Shown: positions 39,669-49,768 of the stretch, piece by piece
Layout of the letters: every line of letters begins with the position of its first letter
Position numbering within the stretch: position 1 is the stretch's first letter
Source: Bacteroidota bacterium
Lineage (GTDB): Bacteria > Bacteroidota > Ignavibacteria > Ignavibacteriales > Melioribacteraceae
Length of the DNA: 64,000 bases
Assembly: GCA_021820065.1 (NCBI GenBank)
Contig: JAKAEE010000005.1
Span: 20,781 to 84,780, forward strand
Reading direction: 5' to 3'
Notes under the pieces: generated by a model
What the model was told of the DNA's origin: nothing
Seen by the model: the letters and a program-made list of their open reading frames with translations, nothing else
The model's database searches: none
Position numbers and translations under genes: made by a program

Positions 39669-42074
39669 ATGAACAGAAGAATCAAAAATGTAGCGGTACT
39701 CGGATCCGGCGTAATGGGCTCCCGCATCGCGTGCCATTTTGCCAATATCGGATGCTCGGTTTTCCTGCTGGATATTGTACCCGACAAACTGACCGACGAC
39801 GAGAGCAAGAAAGGATTAACGCTTGATAAGCCTGAAGTGCGGAACAGAATTGCAAATTCAAATCTGCAAAACGTAATCAAGGCAAGTCCGGAGCCGCTTT
39901 ATCATGCATCGTTTGCATCGCGCATTAAATGCGGAAATTTCGATGACAACATGGAATGGATTAAAAATTGTGATTGGGTGATTGAAGCAGTTGTTGAAAA
40001 TCTGGATATCAAAAAGAAAGTGTTTGAACGAGTTGAAAAATTCAGAACGCCGGGGACTTTGATAACAACAAACACTTCCGGAATACCGATCAACTCGATG
40101 CTCGATGAAAGAAGCGAAGATTTTCAAAATCATTTTTGCGGCGTTCACTTCTTCAATCCGCCGAGGTATTTACCTCTGATGGAAATTATTCCAACGCCAA
40201 AAACCCAAAAAGAAATTGTTGAATTCTTGATGGAGTATGGCGATCTGTATTTGGGTAAGACACCGGTACTTTGCAAAGATACTCCGGCTTTCATTGCAAA
40301 CCGCATCGGCGTTTTCAGTATTATGGCGGTTTTCAAATTGATGAAAGAAATGGGATTGAAAATTTCCGAAATCGATACTCTTACCGGACCGATCACTGGC
40401 AAACCGAAATCCGCAACGTTTAGAACTGCTGATGTTGTTGGTATTGACACTCTGGTGAAAGTTGCGAGCAATGTTTACAAAGATTGTCCGAAGGATGAAG
40501 AGAGAGAAATTTTCCAAATCCCGGATTACGTTGACAAACTTGTAAAGAACAATTGGCTTGGCGATAAAACCGGGCAGGGGTTCTACAAGAAAGTTAAAAC
40601 TGCCGAAGGAAAGAAAGAAATTCACGAATTGAACATTGATACTTTTGAGTATGCACCATCGGCGAAAACAAAATTCGCATCGGTAACGGCAGCAAAACAA
40701 GTTGACAACTTGAAAGAAAGAGTCAAACAGTTAACTCTTTCGAAAGACAAAGCTGGAGAGTTTCTAAAAAAACTTTCATTCATGATTTTCAAATACTCAT
40801 CCAACCGCGTTCCAGAAATAGCCGATGAGATTTATAAAATTGATGACGCGCTCCGCGCCGGATTTGGCTGGGAGTTGGGTCCATTCGAAAACTGGGATGC
40901 GCTTGGACTTGAAAAATCGGTTCATGCGATGGAAGAAGCAAATCTTAAACCGGCACAATGGGTTTACGATATGCTTGCCAAAGGGTTCACATCGTTCTAC
41001 AAAATTCAAGACGGCGTTATACAATATTACGATACCTCTTCGGGTTCATATAAAAAAATTCCGGGAAGAGAAGCATTCATTATTCTTGATAACTGCCGCG
41101 CTAATCAGCCGGTCTGGAAAAATGTCGGCGCAACGCTTCATGATATCGGTGACGGAGTTTTAAATCTGGAATTCCAAACAAAGATGAACACGATCGGCTC
41201 TGAAATATTGGAAGCGATAAACAAATCAATCGAGATTGCCGAGAAAGATTTTAAAGGATTAGTGATTGGAAACGACGGTGCGAATTATTCCGCCGGCGCA
41301 AATTTGGCGATGATGTTCATGCTTGCAACCGAACAAGAGTACGACGAAATAGATATGGCAGTGCGAACGTTCCAGAATTCAACTATGAGATGCCGATACT
41401 CGAGCATTCCGGTTGTTGCAGCGCCTCATGGGTTAACATTGGGCGGCGGATGCGAAGTTTGTCTTCATGCAGATAAAGTTGTTGCCGGAGCGGAAACATA
41501 CATCGGACTGGTGGAAGTTGGCGTTGGAATTATTCCAGCAGGCGGCGGATCGAAAGAAATGACAATGAGAGCTGCAGACAAATTAGTAGAAGGCGCGCTT
41601 GATTTCCCTGAACTTCAAAATAATTTTCTTGCCATTGCCCAAGCGAAAGTTGCAACAAGCGCATACAAAGCTTTCGAACTTGGAATTTTCAAGAACGGGC
41701 GTGACACGTACGTGCTTAACCAGAGCCGAGTTATCGCCGAGGCGAAAAAAGCTGTAATCGAATTATCGAATCATGGTTACACAAAACCGACGATGAGAGA
41801 AGACATTCGAGTTCTCGGCAGATCGGGACTTTCAACGTTGCTGCTTGGCGCGTTTTCATTCTTCAATGCAAAATATATTAGCGAACACGACAGAAAGATT
41901 GCGGAGAAACTTGCATACGTTATGTGCGGCGGCGATCTCACGGCGCCAACATTGGTTTCGGAACAATATCTTCTCGATCTCGAGCGCGAGGCATTCTTGA
42001 GCTTGATCGGCGAGAAGAAAACGATGGAAAGAATTCAAAGCATTTTAACAACAGGTAAACCGTTAAGAAATTAA
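39669..42074 (+). CDS. 3-hydroxyacyl-CoA dehydrogenase / enoyl-CoA hydratase (FadN/FadB type)
   Basis: VAVLGSGVMGSRIACHFANIGCSVFLLD, GVHFFNPPRYLPLMEII; crotonase domain APHGLTLGGGCEVCLHAD. Confidence 0.93.
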   Translation: MNRRIKNVAVLGSGVMGSRIACHFANIGCSVFLLDIVPDKLTDDESKKGLTLDKPEVRNRIANSNLQNVIKASPEPLYHASFASRIKCGNFDDNMEWIKNCDWVIEAVVENLDIKKKVFERVEKFRTPGTLITTNTSGIPINSMLDERSEDFQNHFCGVHFFNPPRYLPLMEIIPTPKTQKEIVEFLMEYGDLYLGKTPVLCKDTPAFIANRIGVFSIMAVFKLMKEMGLKISEIDTLTGPITGKPKSATFRTADVVGIDTLVKVASNVYKDCPKDEEREIFQIPDYVDKLVKNNWLGDKTGQGFYKKVKTAEGKKEIHELNIDTFEYAPSAKTKFASVTAAKQVDNLKERVKQLTLSKDKAGEFLKKLSFMIFKYSSNRVPEIADEIYKIDDALRAGFGWELGPFENWDALGLEKSVHAMEEANLKPAQWVYDMLAKGFTSFYKIQDGVIQYYDTSSGSYKKIPGREAFIILDNCRANQPVWKNVGATLHDIGDGVLNLEFQTKMNTIGSEILEAINKSIEIAEKDFKGLVIGNDGANYSAGANLAMMFMLATEQEYDEIDMAVRTFQNSTMRCRYSSIPVVAAPHGLTLGGGCEVCLHADKVVAGAETYIGLVEVGVGIIPAGGGSKEMTMRAADKLVEGALDFPELQNNFLAIAQAKVATSAYKAFELGIFKNGRDTYVLNQSRVIAEAKKAVIELSNHGYTKPTMREDIRVLGRSGLSTLLLGAFSFFNAKYISEHDRKIAEKLAYVMCGGDLTAPTLVSEQYLLDLEREAFLSLIGEKKTMERIQSILTTGKPLRN

Positions 42075-42115
42075 TTAATCAACTAGAAAATAATTCAAAC
42101 AATAAAAGAAAAATT

Positions 42116-43291
42116 ATGAAAGATGCGTACATAGTAGCTGGATACAGATCCGCCGTTGGTAAGGCCAAAAGAGGTGGATTCAAAAATTATCGTCCCGATG
42201 ATTTGGCGGCAGATGTAATTAAATATTTGATGAGCAAGGTTCCGCAGCTTGACCCAATGCGCGTTGACGATGTAATTGTTGGCAACGCTGTGCCGGAAGC
42301 CGAGCAAGGTTTGCAAATCGGCAGAATGATTTCTTTGTTGAGTTTGCCTATGCGCGTTCCGGGAATGACCGTGAACCGTTACTGCGCTTCCGGTGCCGAA
42401 GCAATCTCAATTGCGTTTTCGAAAATCAGATCGGGATACGCCGACTGCATTGTCGCGGGCGGAACGGAATCAATGTCGCTAGTACCAACAACCGGCTGGA
42501 AGCTTGCACCGAATTACAACATCGCAAAAAATAATCCCGATTATTATTTGGGTATGGGATTAACCGCCGAAGAAGTCGCGCGCGATTACAAAATCTCCCG
42601 TCAAGATCAGGACAAGTTCTCGTACAATTCTCACATGAAAGCAATCAACGCAATCCAACAAGGATTCTTCAAAGATGAAATTGTTCCGGTTGAAGTTGAA
42701 GATGTTTTCATTGAAAAAGGAAAAAAGAAATCGAAGAAGTATATTGTTGATGTTGACGAAGGTCCGAGAGCGGATACAACGCTCGAAGCTCTTGCAAAAC
42801 TGAAACCGGCATTTGCCGCTGGTGGAACAGTTACCGCGGGCAATGCATCACAAGTTTCTGACGGCGCTGCGTTTGTTCTTGTCATGTCCGGCGAAATGGT
42901 TAAAGAACTAAATTTGAAACCGATTGCCGTTTTGAAAGCTTACACGCTTGAAGGAGTTGAACCGAGAATTATGGGTATTGGTCCAGTTGCCGCAATTCCA
43001 AAAGTTCTAAAGCAAGCCGGAATGAAATTGAACGACATTGACCTGATCGAACTTAACGAAGCATTTGCAGCGCAATCGCTGGCTGTAATTCGCGAAACCG
43101 GTTTGGATACATCAAAAGTAAATGTGAACGGTGGCGCAATTGCGTTGGGTCATCCTCTCGGCTGCACCGGTGCAAAATTAACCGTTCAAGTTCTATATGA
43201 ACTGCATAGAAGAAAAAAGAAATACGGAATGGTAACGGCTTGTGTTGGCGGCGGACAAGGTGTCGCGGCGATTTATGAACTGCTTAACTAG
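42116..43291 (+). CDS. fadA: Acetyl-CoA acyltransferase (thiolase)
   Basis: VNRYCASGAEAISIAF (catalytic Cys), NVNGGAIALGHPLGCTGAKL, TACVGGGQG. Confidence 0.95.
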   Translation: MKDAYIVAGYRSAVGKAKRGGFKNYRPDDLAADVIKYLMSKVPQLDPMRVDDVIVGNAVPEAEQGLQIGRMISLLSLPMRVPGMTVNRYCASGAEAISIAFSKIRSGYADCIVAGGTESMSLVPTTGWKLAPNYNIAKNNPDYYLGMGLTAEEVARDYKISRQDQDKFSYNSHMKAINAIQQGFFKDEIVPVEVEDVFIEKGKKKSKKYIVDVDEGPRADTTLEALAKLKPAFAAGGTVTAGNASQVSDGAAFVLVMSGEMVKELNLKPIAVLKAYTLEGVEPRIMGIGPVAAIPKVLKQAGMKLNDIDLIELNEAFAAQSLAVIRETGLDTSKVNVNGGAIALGHPLGCTGAKLTVQVLYELHRRKKKYGMVTACVGGGQGVAAIYELLN

Positions 43292-43317
43292 TAACTAATA
43301 ATTTCAAAAATAAAAAA

Positions 43318-45117
43318 GTGAACAACATGGCAACTGAAACAATCACAAAGGTTCTTAAGGGCGGTGAGTTTTTGATAAAGGAAACCGACCCGGAAGCGGT
43401 TTTCATACCGGAAGAATTATCCGAAGAACAAAAAATGATGACCGATTCAGCAAAAGAATTTGTCGAAAAAGAAATTTGGCCGAATCTCGATGCAATCGAC
43501 AAACAGAAAGAAGGATTAACAGTTGGTCTTCTTGAGAAAGCAGGCGAGATCGGTCTTCTCGGTGCTGCAATTCCGGAAGAGTATGGCGGACTCGGCGAAA
43601 ATTTCAACACAAATACAGCGCTCGCGATGGAACTTGGCGCGAGTCACTCATGGGGAGTTTCGTTTGCGGCACATACCGGAATCGGAACGCTTCCCATTCT
43701 ATATTATGGTACGGAAGAGCAGAAGAAAAAATATTTGCCAAAACTTGCCAGCGGAGAATTGAAATCGGCTTACTGTTTAACCGAACCTACTTCCGGTTCA
43801 GACGCGCTCTCTGCAAAAACAACTGCCGTACTTTCCGCCGATAAAAAATATTATACTCTGAACGGACAGAAAATGTGGATCACAAACGGCGGCTTTGCGG
43901 ACATTCTGATTACGTTTGCACAAGTTGATGGTGATAAGTTTACGTGCTTCATCATCGACGCTAACTCGGAAGGATTCAACCGCGGCGAAGAAGAAAACAA
44001 ATTGGGCATTAAAGGTTCATCCACCCGCGCGTTGTTCTTGGATAACGTAAAAGTTCCGGTAGAAAATGTTCTCGGTGAAATTGGAAAAGGTCATTACATA
44101 GCGTTCAACATTTTGAATGTGGGCAGATTCAAACTTTGCGCAATGACAACCGGCAGCGCAAAAAAAGTCGCATCGACTGATATCGAATATGCCAACACGA
44201 GAAAACAATTCGGCGTTCCTATCTCGTCGTTCGGCGCAATCAAACATAAAATGGCGGAACAGGCGACAAGAATTTTCGTTTCGGAATCGGCAACATTCCG
44301 CGTTAGCGATCTGATCAACAAAAAAATAAAAGAGCTTACGGCAAACGGCGAGAAGTATGAAGAAGCCGCATTGAAAGCTGCTGAAGAATATGCAATCGAG
44401 TGCGCGATGCTGAAAGTTTACGGCTCGGAAATGCTGGATTACGTAGTTGACGAAGCCGTTCAGATTCATGGCGGCTACGGCTACTCGGAAGAATATCCCG
44501 CTGCAAGAGCTTACCGCGATTCGAGAATCAACAGAATATTTGAGGGCACGAATGAGATCAATCGTTTGCTCACGGTTGACATGCTCGTTAAACGTTCAAT
44601 GAAAGGTCGGCTTGATTTGATGGGACCGGCACTCGCGGTTCAAAAAGAACTGATGTCTGTACCGGAATTCGGCGGTGCCCCGGAAGGATTACTCGCTGCT
44701 GAAAACAAAGCAATCCAAAATGCGAAGAAAGCGATCCTAATTATTGCCGGTGCGGCAATTCAGAAACTGATGATGAAGCTGAAAGATGAACAGGAAATTA
44801 TTATGAACGTTACCGACATGATGATAGAAGTTTTCGCGTGCGAGTCGGCTTATTTGAGAACGATGAAACTTTCAAAAATGAAGAGCGAACAAGAACTTCA
44901 GCCGTACGTTGATATGACGAAAATATATATCAGCGACGCAATTGAACAAGTTGGTCTCTACGGCAAGCACGCTATTTCTGCTTTTGCTGAAGGCGACGAA
45001 TTGAAAATGCTTTTGCTCGGATTGAAACGATTCGTAAAATACGATCCGGTTAACACGGTAAAATTAAGAAGAAGCATTGCAGATAAACTGATTGAAGAAA
45101 ACAAATATTGTTTTTGA
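43318..45117 (+). CDS. fadE: Acyl-CoA dehydrogenase
   Basis: YCLTEPTSGSDALS, KMWITNGGFADI, QIHGGYGYSEEYPAARAYRDSRINRIFEGTNEINR. Confidence 0.94.
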   Translation: MNNMATETITKVLKGGEFLIKETDPEAVFIPEELSEEQKMMTDSAKEFVEKEIWPNLDAIDKQKEGLTVGLLEKAGEIGLLGAAIPEEYGGLGENFNTNTALAMELGASHSWGVSFAAHTGIGTLPILYYGTEEQKKKYLPKLASGELKSAYCLTEPTSGSDALSAKTTAVLSADKKYYTLNGQKMWITNGGFADILITFAQVDGDKFTCFIIDANSEGFNRGEEENKLGIKGSSTRALFLDNVKVPVENVLGEIGKGHYIAFNILNVGRFKLCAMTTGSAKKVASTDIEYANTRKQFGVPISSFGAIKHKMAEQATRIFVSESATFRVSDLINKKIKELTANGEKYEEAALKAAEEYAIECAMLKVYGSEMLDYVVDEAVQIHGGYGYSEEYPAARAYRDSRINRIFEGTNEINRLLTVDMLVKRSMKGRLDLMGPALAVQKELMSVPEFGGAPEGLLAAENKAIQNAKKAILIIAGAAIQKLMMKLKDEQEIIMNVTDMMIEVFACESAYLRTMKLSKMKSEQELQPYVDMTKIYISDAIEQVGLYGKHAISAFAEGDELKMLLLGLKRFVKYDPVNTVKLRRSIADKLIEENKYCF

Positions 45118-45184
45118 TTTTATCTGAGTGCAATTAATTCTTAGGAGAGATATTTTAGCGCATCAATAAGGCGAAAGAAATTTT

Positions 45185-46072
45185 ATGAGCGAACCGACAT
45201 ACGTAAAACCTATGCTGAAAGAAGATGCCTTGAAAGGAAAAGTTATTGTTGTAACCGGAGGCGGCACCGGATTAGGAAAATCCATGAGCAAATATTTTCT
45301 TGAGCTCGGTGCCGGCATCGTAATTACCAGCCGCAAGTTCGACGTCTTGAAAAAAACAGCGGATGAATTAGCCGAGCAGACAAAAGGAAATGTTCTGCCC
45401 GTCCAATGCGACGTTTCGGATTACGCACAAGTCGAAAACATGCTTAGTGAAGCGGTTGAGAAATTTGGCAAGGTGGATGTTCTTGTTAACAACGCCGCCG
45501 GAAATTTTATCAGTCCAACCGAACGTCTTTCCAATCGTGCGTTTGATATTATCATTAACATAGTTTTGAAAGGAACATATAACTGTACTCTAGCGTTCGG
45601 CAAACATTGGATAGAAAAAAAACAATCCGCTTCTGTTCTTAATATTGTTACAACTTACGCATGGACCGGCTCGGCGTACGTTGTCCCTTCTGCATGTGCG
45701 AAAGCCGGGGTTTTATCTCTCACACGTTCGCTTGCAGTTGAATGGGCGAAGTATAGAATTCGTTCCAACGCAATTGCGCCCGGACCTTTTCCAACAAAAG
45801 GCGCTTGGGACAGACTTTTGCCCGGCGACATGAAAGACAAATTCGATTTGGCGAAAAAGATTCCGCTTAAACGAGTAGGTGAGCATCAAGAACTTGCAAA
45901 CCTTGCCGCATATTTGGTTTCAGATTTTTCTTCCTACATCAACGGCGAAGTAATAACTATAGACGGCGGCGAGTGGCTGCAAGGCGCCGGTCAATTCAAT
46001 TTGCTTGAAGCCGTGCCGAAAGAAATGTGGGATCAAATAGAATTGATGGTGAGGAAAGCTAAATCCGAATAA
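45185..46072 (+). CDS. SDR-family oxidoreductase, probable 2,4-dienoyl-CoA reductase
   Basis: VTGGGTGLGKSMSKYF, NNAAGNFISPTERLS, position in the beta-oxidation cluster; SDR Tyr position is unclear (SAYVVPSACAKAG). Confidence 0.85.
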   Translation: MSEPTYVKPMLKEDALKGKVIVVTGGGTGLGKSMSKYFLELGAGIVITSRKFDVLKKTADELAEQTKGNVLPVQCDVSDYAQVENMLSEAVEKFGKVDVLVNNAAGNFISPTERLSNRAFDIIINIVLKGTYNCTLAFGKHWIEKKQSASVLNIVTTYAWTGSAYVVPSACAKAGVLSLTRSLAVEWAKYRIRSNAIAPGPFPTKGAWDRLLPGDMKDKFDLAKKIPLKRVGEHQELANLAAYLVSDFSSYINGEVITIDGGEWLQGAGQFNLLEAVPKEMWDQIELMVRKAKSE

Positions 46073-46455
46073 CAAAAGACGGCCTCAAAAGTCTCTTTTA
46101 TGATTGCATTTATTTTGTGATACAGTAGTGTAAAAATTTTGGGTGTACGAATTTTATCTTGATAGAAATGTCCTTTGGAATTACATTGGTGCAGGAAATT
46201 GATGATTATTTTGTGTGCCAAGTGAAATGAAATACGAAAATGAAATTAGTTTGATGAATCGTAATTGGTTTTACAATTAATGTGAGTTAATTATTCCTTA
46301 ACCGGGGGAAAGTTGATACCCTTTTTCAGTTGCTTCTTTATTTTTTCTGCAGATGAAATTAATCTCTCCAGCCCGGAATTTTTAAATAAATATTTTGTTG
46401 GGTTTATATAATGTTGCATAGAATTCTAAGTAAAAATTAATTTGAAGGAATTACT

Positions 46456-47044
46456 ATGAAAATCAAAAAAATAGTTGGGATAATTTTTGTGATAATAATA
46501 TCACTAAACACATGTTCGGTATGTCAGCAAACTTTGCTACAGAAATCAATCCATACTACATTAGAAAATTATGATGCTACGGACACCAATAAAATTAGGC
46601 ATTTATATTTGCAAGCTAGCATAGGCATATTTGAATACTTTAGTGTTGGTGTAGGTTATCAAGTAAGTCCAAATTTTTACAATTTCCTTAAAGCATTCTA
46701 ACACTTGGGTCTCAGGTCAAGGAGGTAATCGTTTTTTGCCACCTTCTGGAAGTGGGTTAGGTATAGATATAAAATATTTCACGGATTTATGGATTTTTAA
46801 CAACCTCTCCTTCGGCTACATTTATTATTTGTACGTTCCTAGTCTCTATGATGAAAAATATGGAATAAAGCCAAAGGGAAATTATTACGAGATTGTTTTA
46901 GGTAATGAACGTATTAAAAACGACATGAAAGGAAAACTGCAAATTTTTTGGTCAATAGGTATAGGCAAAAGTTTTAATAAAAACTATGATAAAACACTGA
47001 TTATACTATCAATCAAAATTGGAATTTCACATAACTTATTTTAG
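46456..47044 (+). pseudogene. Frameshifted small exported (beta-barrel-like) protein gene
   Basis: First ORF (...SPNFYNFLKAF*) continues in another frame as ...LKHSNTWVSGQGGNRFLPPSGSGLGIDIKYF...SHNLF; one-nt shift around 46685..46692. Confidence 0.6.
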
Positions 47045-47134
47045 GAGAGTTTATGAAACGGCTATTATTAATTATGTTATTTTTAACAAATTTTATTTTG
47101 GTGCATAAACAACATTTACAATGATGGAGACAGA

Positions 47135-47701
47135 ATGAGGTTTAGAGTTAAAATATTGTTCATGTTTTTTTATTTGTTTTTGATATTTATGACGGAAGTA
47201 TGTTCGCAAAATGAAGCAGACAGTATAAATAATACAACCACTTATTATTTATTTACTGGATTAGGATACAAATACCACTTTACAAAAGTTAATACTTATA
47301 GTTACGACACTTATGAAGTGTACAAAAATCAGTATGCTTTCAGTTTGGGTATTACAGCTGATTTTGGGGGCGGACAAAAACACTTTATTGGTTTAGAGAT
47401 TATTGGATTCCCATATGTTTATGGAGATCATTCAATGAGTCCTCAATATTTTTCATTAATAACGTCTCTATTCTACAAAAGGAATATTCATATTTTAAAT
47501 AACATTGCTGTATTTCCTGCTGCAGGGCTCACTTTTTTTAGTAATGATCCGACTCATATTTTAACCATGTATGTGGATATGGGTATCAGTTATAATCTTG
47601 GGAATTATGACCTGTTTATAAAGAATAGTTTCAGAATATCACCTCGTATGGTCACAAATACACCATGGTATTTAATTATCGGTTGTTCCACAAAACTTTA
47701 A
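47135..47701 (+). CDS. Hypothetical exported outer-membrane-like protein
   Basis: Signal peptide (ILFMFFYLFLIFMTEVCSQ), beta-rich sequence. Confidence 0.55.
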   Translation: MRFRVKILFMFFYLFLIFMTEVCSQNEADSINNTTTYYLFTGLGYKYHFTKVNTYSYDTYEVYKNQYAFSLGITADFGGGQKHFIGLEIIGFPYVYGDHSMSPQYFSLITSLFYKRNIHILNNIAVFPAAGLTFFSNDPTHILTMYVDMGISYNLGNYDLFIKNSFRISPRMVTNTPWYLIIGCSTKL

Positions 47702-47711
47702 TGAGGCAATT

Positions 47712-49604
47712 ATGACATCGGTAGAAAAATTTAGAACACCTTTTGCATTTGTAATAATGATTTTCGTTTTGTCAAATATAAGTTATGCACATACTGAAAG
47801 GGTTCATCAATATCTGGCCCGAGAAGCTTATAAACTTCTAAAATTATATCTGGGAAATAACGATATCCCGGTTATGTTGAATAATCTTGGTTACAAAGAG
47901 ACTGGAAATTTTCTTTCCTGGCTTAATAGAGGATCGGATTTTGTCGATGGCACTATCTGTGCTGGTGCTTATAGGGAAGATGTACAAGATATTGTTTATG
48001 GTTATGGCGAAGCATGGGGTATTCCGTTGGCAGATCCCGCTGCTCAGGAATGGATAGCAAGTGTAACTCATTTTTGGGAAGCTGACCAAGGCGACAATGC
48101 ACTAACAAATTTAGATTTGGTGCCCAATTTACAAATTCCCAATGCATACCAGAAAATATTGAGATATTTTAATGATATGTGGGTAGGAATAAACAGTAGA
48201 GTTGAAGCGAGAACTGTCCAAGGTTGAGAGGTGCGATTATATACTGTAGCTGGTAATGAAGGTGCTAACATGCATTACAATAGTATAATTGAGCTCTTTA
48301 AATCGGGCAAAATGTATGTCCCCTATGCAATTGTGTTAGATGTGCAAACAGGCCAAAGCAGAAGTTACATAGGAGATATATTTGTTAACGAAACTCTTAG
48401 AAAAAAAATAGTCTTTGAAATTCTTGGTAGAATGTGTCATTTAATAGCTGATATGTCTGTGCCAGCACATGTTCATAATAATTCTCATGTTCCAACATTA
48501 GGAACAACAGATAAATATGAACAGGATTATATGTTTATTCAATGGAATGACGAATCTTTCAGCCTTCCTAGTGTAACTTATTGGGATGCAAACAGGGTTT
48601 GGAATACATTTGGAAATATAATGAATCCTTATGTTGCTTACGATTCACCATTGCATGTGTTAATGTATTCAACAAATCAATTAGCTGACCATTTTGCAAG
48701 TAGGACGGTAGCTGGGGATGATATTTTTAATTCTGTTTATTTAGATGTACAGCAATATTTCCCTTATGGAATAACTCCAACTTCAATAGATCAATACTCA
48801 GTCGCGAGTATTCCAAGTTTAGCATCAATACGCGATGCAACTTTTCCACATGCTATCCGTGCAATAGCTGGTTTGTTTTATTGGTTCGCAAATGAGGCAA
48901 ACATATTGCCTCAACCACTTACAAGCGTTTCTGTATTTGGAAATTTTACACTCTATCAAGGGGGAACAGGCAGTTGGTATGTTACTTTAGGGAACGGTCT
49001 CGAGCCATTCACTTATCAATGGGAGATATATTATTTCAGCAACGGTGCTAATTTATTAAGTGGCAGTTCTAGCAGAGTAATTGGTCCCAACTCCGTAATA
49101 AGCGGTCAGTGGGTACCTGTTGGAACAAATTCTCCGACATTCAGCAGACCATTTAACGCAAATGATCTGAGAAACTTCAAACTAAGATGCACTGTGACAG
49201 ATGGCAGTAACACAACCAAGGTTTCAAATGAGTTTTATGTAGATGTTGTCAATACGCCGCCGCCTCAAGCAAGTATGGTAACGGATAATAATAGTACAGC
49301 AATGAAACTAGAAAAAGAATGTACTCAAGAAGAAGTTTCAACATGCTACTCGTTAAATCAGAATTATCCAAATCCGTTTAATCCAACAACAAAGATTTCA
49401 TACTCGTTACCGGAAGCAAATTTTGTAACGTTGAAAATTTATGATATGCTCGGGCGGGAAGTTTCAACTTTGGTAAACGAAATGAAACCCGCAGGCACAT
49501 TTGAAGCAGAGTTTGATGCTTCGAAACTATCGAGCGGAACTTATGTTTATAAGTTAACCACCAGCAATTATCAATCGGTTAAGAAGATGATCCTAACAAA
49601 ATGA
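47712..49604 (+). pseudogene. Secreted zinc-dependent phospholipase C / P1-nuclease-like protein with T9SS C-terminal domain, interrupted by in-frame TGA (48225..48227)
   Basis: Two listed ORFs are in the same frame; AHTERVHQYLAREAYKLL, VTHFWEADQG, LGRMCHLIADMSVPAHVHNNSH on either side of the stop; C-terminal NQNYPNPFNPTTKISYSLP sorting domain. Confidence 0.6.
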
Positions 49605-49619
49605 TAAACACTTCTATAA

Positions 49620-49652
49620 AATGCCGCCGTAAACTATCGACGGCATTTTTCT
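49620..49652 (+). terminator. Intrinsic terminator
   Basis: ATGCCGCCGT-AAACTATCG-ACGGCAT-TTTT hairpin shortly after the stop. Confidence 0.55.
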
Positions 49653-49768
49653 ATCATATTGTTCCCTAAAATAATTCTTTCCTTTCCCCGCTCTCTCTTT
49701 TTATTTATTTTAACTGCCACATTTGATCACATGCTATTAACAGAACATCAAAAATTGAAAGAGCAGCC

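Noticed and set aside
46073-46455. Possible ncRNA or riboswitch in the 380-nt intergenic gap
   Set aside because: AT-rich with no recognisable stable structure or known riboswitch motif by eye; not supportable.
48225-48290. Selenocysteine insertion at the in-frame TGA
   Set aside because: No convincing SECIS-like hairpin immediately 3' of the TGA, and no selenoprotein family expected here; kept only as a minor alternative.
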